Below, piece after piece: positions 7,088 to 11,487 of a stretch of 11,487 nucleotides of DNA (position 1 is its first letter; each line of letters begins with the position of its first letter). The notes beneath the pieces were generated by a model. The model saw only the letters and a program-made list of their open reading frames with translations. It had not been told where the DNA came from and did not search any database. The DNA is taken from NCBI GenBank assembly GCA_025356925.1, contig JANXQE010000784.1:1-11487 (forward strand), written 5' to 3'. Source of the DNA: Limisphaerales bacterium (GTDB lineage Bacteria > Verrucomicrobiota > Verrucomicrobiia > Limisphaerales > UBA8199). Both the position numbers and the translations under genes were made by a program.

Positions 7088-8077
7088 TCATTCGGACGCC
7101 GCTTTTGGCGTTTTCAACGAGGGCGCCGGCGCTTCTTTGGGCTGGGAAGCTTTATGTTGCCACAGTATCCCCCAGAGGCCCAATCGATTCAAATTGCTGG
7201 TCGTAATGCTCAAATTCTGGGCAATTTGCGACACATTGGTCGCAATTTCTTCATTGGAGAGCAAATCTCCAGCCAAGCCTTTGCCGCCCTGCACACTGTG
7301 GAGCAAACCCTTGAGTGTCTCGCTCGACGATTCGATGTTGTCGACGACCGCGTGGATCCCTTCGCGGTTGGTGGCCAGGACACCATTCAGACCATCGGCG
7401 AATTGGTTAAGCTGTTCCGAGAAGACCACCAGGTTGCTCGCCGAGTGGGCGATGGTGGGACTGTTGGTCACCAGCAGGCCGTTGACATTATCGGCGACCA
7501 CCAGGGCTCGTTCGGAGAACCCGCGCAGGTTGGCCACCGCCATGGACAGGTTCGTTAACGTCTCGGGATTCAGCACCAGCCGGGTGACATCCGCCAGGGC
7601 GTCGTCGAGTCTCTTGACCGTCTCATCAATGCGCAGGATGAAACCGGTGGCCGACCGGGTGAAATCCTGCAGGTTGAACGGCGGGTCGGCCCTGGCCTGA
7701 TCCTGATCATGGAAAATCCCCCCTCCATTGTTCGTCGGTTGAATGGCGACGTATTGGTCCCCGAGGAAACCCGATTGATCGATGATAAACTTCGCATCTT
7801 TGTAAATCACGAACTGCTTATACAGTCGCAAAGTGATCGTGACGCTCTTACCGTCGGGCTCCAGTTTAATATCGGCGACCGTGCCGACCTGGACCCCGGA
7901 CATGAGCACGGCCGCCCTGGACTTGAGGCCGCCGACGTTGGTCGCCTTAAGACCAATCTCGTAGGTGGGTCGGAAGAAGGTCAAGCCCTTGCTGAACTCG
8001 AGCAGCAATCCGGCCAGCAGTGCCAGCCCGATAAACACGAATACTCCCACTTTCCATTCCAGACGGGATTTACTCAT
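7088..8077 (-). CDS. mlaD: MlaD-type MCE-domain lipid-binding subunit of phospholipid ABC transporter
   Basis: A 329-residue MCE-family protein. The start chosen is ATG 8077, which gives MSKSRLEWKVGVFVFIG and overlaps the mlaF stop by 8 nt. An upstream in-frame start at 8128 would add 17 residues encoded inside mlaF and is unlikely. One N-terminal transmembrane helix (about residues 10-27) anchors it in the inner membrane. The MCE domain follows at about 37-115, with the family pattern NVGGLKSRAAVLMSGVQVG, SVTITLRL and then FLGDQYVAI. The C-terminal two-thirds (about 140-300) is long, predicted helical and rich in Asn, Leu and Ser, as in MCE proteins whose helices form a tunnel or needle. This tail is much longer than in E. 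coli MlaD (about 183 residues in total). It ends in LNRLGLWGILWQHK, then a Pro/Ala/Lys-rich tail. MlaD hexamers pass lipids between MlaE and a periplasmic acceptor; no mlaC is seen here. Confidence 0.9.
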   Translation of the reverse strand: MSKSRLEWKVGVFVFIGLALLAGLLLEFSKGLTFFRPTYEIGLKATNVGGLKSRAAVLMSGVQVGTVADIKLEPDGKSVTITLRLYKQFVIYKDAKFIIDQSGFLGDQYVAIQPTNNGGGIFHDQDQARADPPFNLQDFTRSATGFILRIDETVKRLDDALADVTRLVLNPETLTNLSMAVANLRGFSERALVVADNVNGLLVTNSPTIAHSASNLVVFSEQLNQFADGLNGVLATNREGIHAVVDNIESSSETLKGLLHSVQGGKGLAGDLLSNEEIATNVSQIAQNLSITTSNLNRLGLWGILWQHKASQPKEAPAPSLKTPKAASE

Positions 8078-8834
8078 AGGGCAGCAAAATTCCTTTCTCG
8101 GCAGTTGGTTCGGACGTGCCTTCGACAAATTGTCTCACAATCGGATCACGAGAGCCGAAAATCTCATCGGGCGTTCCTTCGGCATAGATTCGCTTTTCAT
8201 GCAACATCAGGATTCGCTGCCCAAGCCGGCGAGCGCTGCGCATGTCATGAGTCACCACGACCGAGGTCACGTCAAGCCGATCGCGCACGCGTAAAATCAG
8301 CTTGTCGATACTGTCCGAGGCGATCGGGTCGAGGCCGGTAGTCGGCTCATCGTAAAGGACGATTTGGGGCCGATAAACGATGGCCCGCGCGAGGCCGACT
8401 CGTTTGCGCATGCCGCCGGACAATTCGGACGGGTTCTTGGTCTCGATTCCGGGCAGGTCAACCAGTTCCAGCACATGCGCCACTTTGCGGGCGATTTCGT
8501 CCTGCGGCAACGACCGATCCCGGCGAAACGCAAAGGAGATATTCTCGGCGACCGTCATTGAATCAAACAGGGCGGCGCCCTGAAAGAGCATGCCGAACTT
8601 GCGCCGCACTCGCAGGAGCTGACGTTCATCCAGCGGCACAATGTCCTCTCCGTCGATCCGCACCTGGCCCGCATCCGGTTTCAGCAGAGCGATCAAATGC
8701 TTCAAGAGAACGCTTTTGCCGCCCCCGCTCCGGCCGATGATGACCACCGACTCTCCCTTGTTGATGCAGAAGCTGACCCCTTCCAGGATCTTGTGGGTGC
8801 CAAAGCTTTTTTCGAGGTTGCACACTTCAATCAT
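8070..8834 (-). CDS. mlaF: MlaF-type ATP-binding subunit of phospholipid ABC transporter
   Basis: A 254-residue ABC ATPase with all motifs intact: Walker A GRSGGGKS at residues 34-41, Q-loop Gln85 in MLFQGAALFDSMTV, signature LSGGM at 138-142 followed by RKRVGLARA, Walker B IVLYDEP with the D-loop GLDP at 158-170, and switch His196 in VVVTHDM. MLFQGAALFDS followed by VAENISF is characteristic of the MlaF/Ttg2A branch rather than of amino-acid or antibiotic importers. It powers lipid movement through MlaE on the cytoplasmic face. Its ATG overlaps the mlaE stop by 4 nt (ATGA), and mlaD starts inside its last codons, so translation of the three is coupled. The C-terminal tail after IFGSRDPIVRQFVEG is short and matches the MlaF pattern. 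No mlaB STAS-domain gene follows, whereas E. coli MlaF works with MlaB. Confidence 0.95.
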   Translation of the reverse strand: MIEVCNLEKSFGTHKILEGVSFCINKGESVVIIGRSGGGKSVLLKHLIALLKPDAGQVRIDGEDIVPLDERQLLRVRRKFGMLFQGAALFDSMTVAENISFAFRRDRSLPQDEIARKVAHVLELVDLPGIETKNPSELSGGMRKRVGLARAIVYRPQIVLYDEPTTGLDPIASDSIDKLILRVRDRLDVTSVVVTHDMRSARRLGQRILMLHEKRIYAEGTPDEIFGSRDPIVRQFVEGTSEPTAEKGILLPYE

Positions 8835-9607
8835 AAAGTATGCAGGATCTTTCCCAGGGTCAGCGTCAGGAAAAAGTTGGTGATCAGGATGGTAATCGAG
8901 GAATAGACGACAGCTTCGGTCGTGGCGCGGCCGACACCCTCGGCGCCTTCGCCGCAGGTCATGCCCTTGTAACAGCCGATAATGGCGACGATCCCGCCGA
9001 AGATCAGGGCCTTAAGCAAGCCAACCGCAACGTCGGTTGTCCCGGTATAGCGCAGCATGTTGTACCACGAATAGATGGGATCGATGCCCAGCAGATAGAC
9101 GCCTACCAAATACCCCGCGCAGATGCCGATGGCGATTGACTCGGCGGTCAGGAGCGGAAGCGCGAGGTGCAAGGCCAGGAGCCGGGGGACAACCAGGTAA
9201 TCGACGGGGTGCGTGGCTAAGGTGCGCAGAGCGTCGATTTGCTCGGTCACGCGCATAGTACCCAACTCGGCGGCAATCGCGGCACCCACCCGCCCCGCCA
9301 CCATCAGCCCGGTCAAGACCGGGCCGAGCTCGCTACACATCGAGACGCTGACCACCGCCAGAGTCGCGGTGTCCATTTTGACTTTGTGGAATTGGAAATA
9401 AGTTTGAGCGCCCAATACCATGCCCGTGAAAGCGCCCGTGATCAGTACTACCGACTGTGATTTTACTCCGACGAAATAGATCTGGTAGAGCAGGTCGCGC
9501 CAAGCCACCTTGAAAGTGAACAGCGACGTGAAGGTATCTTTGGCCAATAGCGTGAGCCTGCCCAAACCTTCCAACCAGTCGGAAATCCATTGTCCCCAAA
9601 AACCCAT
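8831..9607 (-). CDS. mlaE: MlaE-type permease of phospholipid ABC transporter
   Basis: A 258-residue permease of the MlaE family. Diagnostic stretches are SELGPVLTGLMVAGRVGAAI followed by AAELGTMRVTEQIDALRTLA (about 92-131), DYLVVPRLLA (about 136-145), and near the C-terminus GCYKGM (211-216) and GAEGVGRATTEAVV (221-234). Around five membrane segments are visible, after an amphipathic N-terminal helix (WISDWLEGLGRLTLL). It forms the inner-membrane channel that MlaF energises and MlaD caps. It is the first gene of a minus-strand operon with mlaF, mlaD and PIN-TRAM. ATG 9607 has no obvious Shine-Dalgarno sequence; a possible promoter lies just upstream. The transport direction (retrograde or anterograde) cannot be told from sequence. 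Confidence 0.95.
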   Translation of the reverse strand: MGFWGQWISDWLEGLGRLTLLAKDTFTSLFTFKVAWRDLLYQIYFVGVKSQSVVLITGAFTGMVLGAQTYFQFHKVKMDTATLAVVSVSMCSELGPVLTGLMVAGRVGAAIAAELGTMRVTEQIDALRTLATHPVDYLVVPRLLALHLALPLLTAESIAIGICAGYLVGVYLLGIDPIYSWYNMLRYTGTTDVAVGLLKALIFGGIVAIIGCYKGMTCGEGAEGVGRATTEAVVYSSITILITNFFLTLTLGKILHTL

Positions 9608-9634
9608 GAGCGCGAAGCTATCAGAACGTCCCGC

Positions 9635-9663
9635 AATTTGCTAGTGCCGTGCGGCAGCGTCAA
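9635..9663 (-). promoter_or_regulatory. Candidate promoter of the mlaEFD operon
   Basis: On the minus strand, TTGACG (9663-9658, five of six matches to the -35 consensus) is followed after 17 bases by CAAATT (9640-9635, three of six matches to the -10 consensus). It lies about 27 bases ahead of the mlaE start. Position and spacing are good; the -10 box is weak. Confidence 0.35.
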
Positions 9664-9832
9664 ACTGCGAAACTTTTCCACGGAACGCGCTGGCGCTGGA
9701 GTTCTCGAACTTGAGTGGCACGCTCTATGCGGTTAATGGGGAACAGCATGAACGTTGGAATGGGTCGGTTGGACCTGCGGGACTTGCTCAGGCAGGTGCT
9801 GATCCCCAGGAGCTCAGCGACGAACCAAAGTG

Positions 9833-10279
9833 ATGCCGAAGACTAAGACCAAGTCGAAGTTCAGGGTAGAGCGGGACGAAGCATTCCTGCTCGCGGCGCC
9901 GGAAGTGTCCATTTTTCTGGCATGTGTGGCGTCGGTGAACGAGCTGCGTTGGCTCGCAAGTGCTTATGAATGTGGCGAGTTGACTCGGATCGCCTTTTCG
10001 CGGCAATCCACCAGCGTCGTGGCTGACCTCTGCAAACTAGTGTCCGCGACCGAGCGGTTCGACATCGTCTGCCCGGTCATGGAATTTGGCAGCTTTTCTC
10101 CGTTCTTCTGGAGATGGTTCAATTGGTGGAACGATTTTCTCAAGGACGTGACCCCGCGCCAGCTTAGCCGGTTGGAGAAACTCGCTCGCGAGGGAGCGGG
10201 GGCGGTAATCACCCATCGGCCCAAGGATGATTGGGTAAGGTATCGCCACACGCCCGCCTTTGCGCTCGTCATCAATTGA
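9833..10279 (+). CDS. Hypothetical protein
   Basis: Unrecognised protein of 148 residues from ATG 9833; a GTG directly upstream at 9830 would add one residue. It begins with a basic segment (MPKTKTKSKFRVERDE). A moderately hydrophobic part follows (VSIFLACVASVNELRWLASAYE), then SVVADLCKLVSATERFDIVCPV. An aromatic-rich stretch SFSPFFWRWFNWWNDFL lies at about residues 89-105, and the end is charged (LSRLEKLAREGAGAVITHRP). There is no confident transmembrane helix, signal peptide or catalytic motif. Codon choice looks like that of its neighbours, which favours a real gene. The start overlaps the stop of an upstream open frame as TGATG, although that frame has no normal start codon. It is transcribed away from the mla operon. 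AGGAG at 9808-9812 is too far from the start (20 bases) to act as a normal ribosome binding site. Confidence 0.55.
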   Translation: MPKTKTKSKFRVERDEAFLLAAPEVSIFLACVASVNELRWLASAYECGELTRIAFSRQSTSVVADLCKLVSATERFDIVCPVMEFGSFSPFFWRWFNWWNDFLKDVTPRQLSRLEKLAREGAGAVITHRPKDDWVRYRHTPAFALVIN

Positions 10280-10345
10280 GTCCGCGCATGGCCGATTTCC
10301 GCCAGGCCCAAATATCAGGGACCCGATGAGGGACTCGCAGGCCGA

Positions 10346-10374
10346 TTGACGTCGTGCGGTCGGCAGGTTCAAAT
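10346..10374 (+). promoter_or_regulatory. Candidate promoter upstream of the YIP1-family gene
   Basis: TTGACG (10346-10351) and TCAAAT (10369-10374) are spaced by 17 bases, with five of six and four of six consensus matches. They lie about 140 bases upstream of the YIP1-family ATG. The -10 box overlaps a hairpin loop with a tRNA T-loop-like sequence. Pattern match only. Confidence 0.28.
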
Positions 10375-10513
10375 CCGCGCTCTGCCGATGGGATCCTTGA
10401 CGAATCCCCCCTGCGCGCCTCATGCATTCGCGATTCGTTTTTGCTCGACAATCCGGGGCTCCCGGTGCAGCCTCTGACTATCCAGTTGAGTCAGTCCAAA
10501 CCCCGACTTCATT

Positions 10514-11302
10514 ATGGAACAACTTCCTCCAGTCTTGGAATCCGGTGCAACCGCTACGCAACCAACGATGTCTCTGGGAGCGCGGCTGTTTAATGTTTTC
10601 GCTACACCCGGCGAAGTCTTCGACCAGATCAAAGGCGCGAAGGTGTCTGCGGCCAACTGGGTTTTACCAGCGGTTCTGTTGATCGCGTTGAGTTGGCTGG
10701 GAGCCTGGGTGGCTTTTTCGCAAGAGTCGATCAAACAACAAGTGCGGGAGATCACTGACCAGGCCATCGAGAAGCAGGTTCAAAAGAGCCACATGTCCGA
10801 GCAGCAGGCCGAGCAGGCGCGGGCGGTCGGCGCAAAGTTTGGCAGTATCGGAACAATGGCGAGCGCCATAGCAGTTCCCGTGTTTGCCGGCTTTGTGACG
10901 CCCTTCTGGTGGGGCTTGATTCTTTGGTTGGTCGGCACAAAGGCGTTTAAAGGAAACTTTTCTTACATGAAAGGCGTCGAGGTGGCTGGACTAAGCGGAA
11001 TGGTCGGCGTCTTGCACGCGATCGTGCGAACCCTGCTTATCCTGGTAATGGGAAATCTCTTCGCTTCGCCGAGTCTGGCTCTCTTCCTGAAGCAGTTTGA
11101 TCCGCAGAACCCGGTTCATGGGCTCCTGGCGGTTGTCAATATCATGACTTTCTGGGCGCTGGGCCTAGGTGCACTTGGGCTCGCGCGCCTCAGCGGAGTT
11201 GGCTTTGGGAAGGCAGCGGCTTGGGTGTTCGGTATCTGGATCCTGATAACTGGGTTCTTCACCGGATTCGCCTTTGCGATGCAGGCACTTTTGGCGCGGT
11301 GA
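10514..11302 (+). CDS. YIP1-family membrane protein
   Basis: A 262-residue multi-pass membrane protein matching bacterial YIP1-family proteins. The N-terminal signature MSLGARLFNVFATPGEVFDQ (residues 19-38) is the recurrent start of these proteins in Verrucomicrobia and Acidobacteria. Hydrophobic segments are at about 49-68, 112-142, 155-183, 202-225 and 234-257. The first loop (70-108) is charged, with many Gln and Glu (QVREITDQAIEKQVQ and EQQAEQARAV), and is probably helical. Eukaryotic Yip1 acts in vesicle traffic; the bacterial relatives have no settled function and often sit beside ABC exporter or RND adaptor genes, but none is seen here. ATG 10514 has no clear Shine-Dalgarno sequence. 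The gene seems to stand alone: 234 nt separate it from the previous gene and no gene follows within the window. Confidence 0.82.
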   Translation: MEQLPPVLESGATATQPTMSLGARLFNVFATPGEVFDQIKGAKVSAANWVLPAVLLIALSWLGAWVAFSQESIKQQVREITDQAIEKQVQKSHMSEQQAEQARAVGAKFGSIGTMASAIAVPVFAGFVTPFWWGLILWLVGTKAFKGNFSYMKGVEVAGLSGMVGVLHAIVRTLLILVMGNLFASPSLALFLKQFDPQNPVHGLLAVVNIMTFWALGLGALGLARLSGVGFGKAAAWVFGIWILITGFFTGFAFAMQALLAR

Positions 11303-11392
11303 CGAGGAATCGGACAAACAGTCAATGGCTGGCCCGTGCTCAGCCGGGCGAAGGCTTTGGCTTGGACCCTCGCGGGGAGTTTAATTTGCACC

Positions 11393-11413
11393 ACAGCCAG
11401 TGCTGGTGGCTGT
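11393..11413. other. Hairpin downstream of the YIP1-family gene
   Basis: ACAGCCA (11393-11399) and TGGCTGT (11407-11413) form a perfect 7-bp stem with a 7-base loop, about 90 bases after the YIP1 stop. No T-run follows on the plus strand, so it is not a standard intrinsic terminator. It could act in transcript 3' end protection or be chance. Confidence 0.25.
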
Positions 11414-11433
11414 AAACCGAATCCGAATACTTA

Positions 11434-11449
11434 GAGAAGCTGTCTTCTC
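11434..11449. other. Short hairpin near the window end
   Basis: GAGAAG (11434-11439), loop CTGT, CTTCTC (11444-11449): a perfect 6-bp stem with a 4-base loop. No T-tract follows on either strand, so it is only a weak terminator candidate, perhaps serving both the YIP1 gene and an unseen gene to the right. Confidence 0.22.
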
Positions 11450-11487
11450 GGACTTAAGCGGGACGAATCACCAGCCCGCGCCGCGCA

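Noticed and set aside
7019..8341. Plus-strand frames of about 179-210 codons opposite mlaD and mlaF
   Set aside because: Antisense shadows of genes with complete family motifs, showing no domain or start signal of their own.
10310..10390. Possible tRNA gene, suggested by GGTTCAAATCC
   Set aside because: The five bases before and after the T-loop give only two pairs, no 5' acceptor partner such as GGCAGAG lies about 70 bases upstream, and no anticodon arm can be built. Kept only as a finding about a possible relic.
11454..11487. Possible 3' end of a minus-strand gene at the window edge (last codons reading GLVIRPA then TAA)
   Set aside because: Only about eleven codons are visible, too few to support a gene call. 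A second frame is also open there.

Overview
The window looks like chromosomal DNA of a soil-type Verrucomicrobium (Pedosphaera/Limisphaerales-like), with Planctomycetes or Acidobacteria less likely. This rests on gene style, not on a marker gene. The clues are an ECF sigma factor fused to a membrane anchor and extracytoplasmic tail, two stand-alone prepilin-like proteins ending in an aspartate-x-histidine beta-strand motif, a zinc-finger/PQQ-propeller membrane protein, an MlaEFD-type lipid transporter and a YIP1-family protein. Base composition is moderately GC-rich and even. I see no insertion sequence, integrase, CRISPR array, rRNA or intact tRNA.

Layout, left to right. (1) 2-1060 (+): 3' part of an ECF sigma factor fused to a transmembrane and extracytoplasmic domain; its 5' end lies outside the window. 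(2) 1156-1809 (+): pseudopilin-like protein, ending only 5 nt from the stop of a convergent gene. (3) 1815-2576 (-): seven-helix membrane protein of unknown function with a faint CPBP-protease-like arrangement of polar residues. (4) 2804-3388 and 3398-5815 (+): a second pseudopilin-like gene and an 805-residue zinc-finger/TM/PQQ beta-propeller protein, 9 nt apart and probably one operon. (5) 5796-9607 (-): operon mlaE-mlaF-mlaD-PIN/TRAM, with overlaps of 4 and 8 nt and a 25-nt gap. It is possibly followed by a tiny Cys/His-rich ORF that runs 20 nt into the end of the convergent PQQ gene. (6) 9833-10279 (+): orphan hypothetical protein. (7) 10514-11302 (+): YIP1-family membrane protein. (8) 11303-11487: no supported gene, two small hairpins.

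How the genes work together. MlaE (permease), MlaF (ATPase) and MlaD (MCE lipid-binding subunit) form the core of an inner-membrane ABC transporter that moves phospholipids between inner and outer membranes. This implies a diderm host. MlaB and MlaC are not present in the window. The co-transcribed membrane PIN-TRAM protein is a predicted nuclease related to Bacillus YacL. The second pseudopilin and the propeller protein probably act together at the cell envelope, but their role is unknown.

Intergenic stretches are all below 300 bases. 2583-2803, 9608-9832 and 10280-10513 hold candidate promoters only, plus a hairpin with a tRNA T-loop-like sequence in the last. I did not recognise a complete, clearly new multi-gene system. 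The most unusual items are the zinc-finger/propeller protein with its pseudopilin partner, and the tail of the mla operon.
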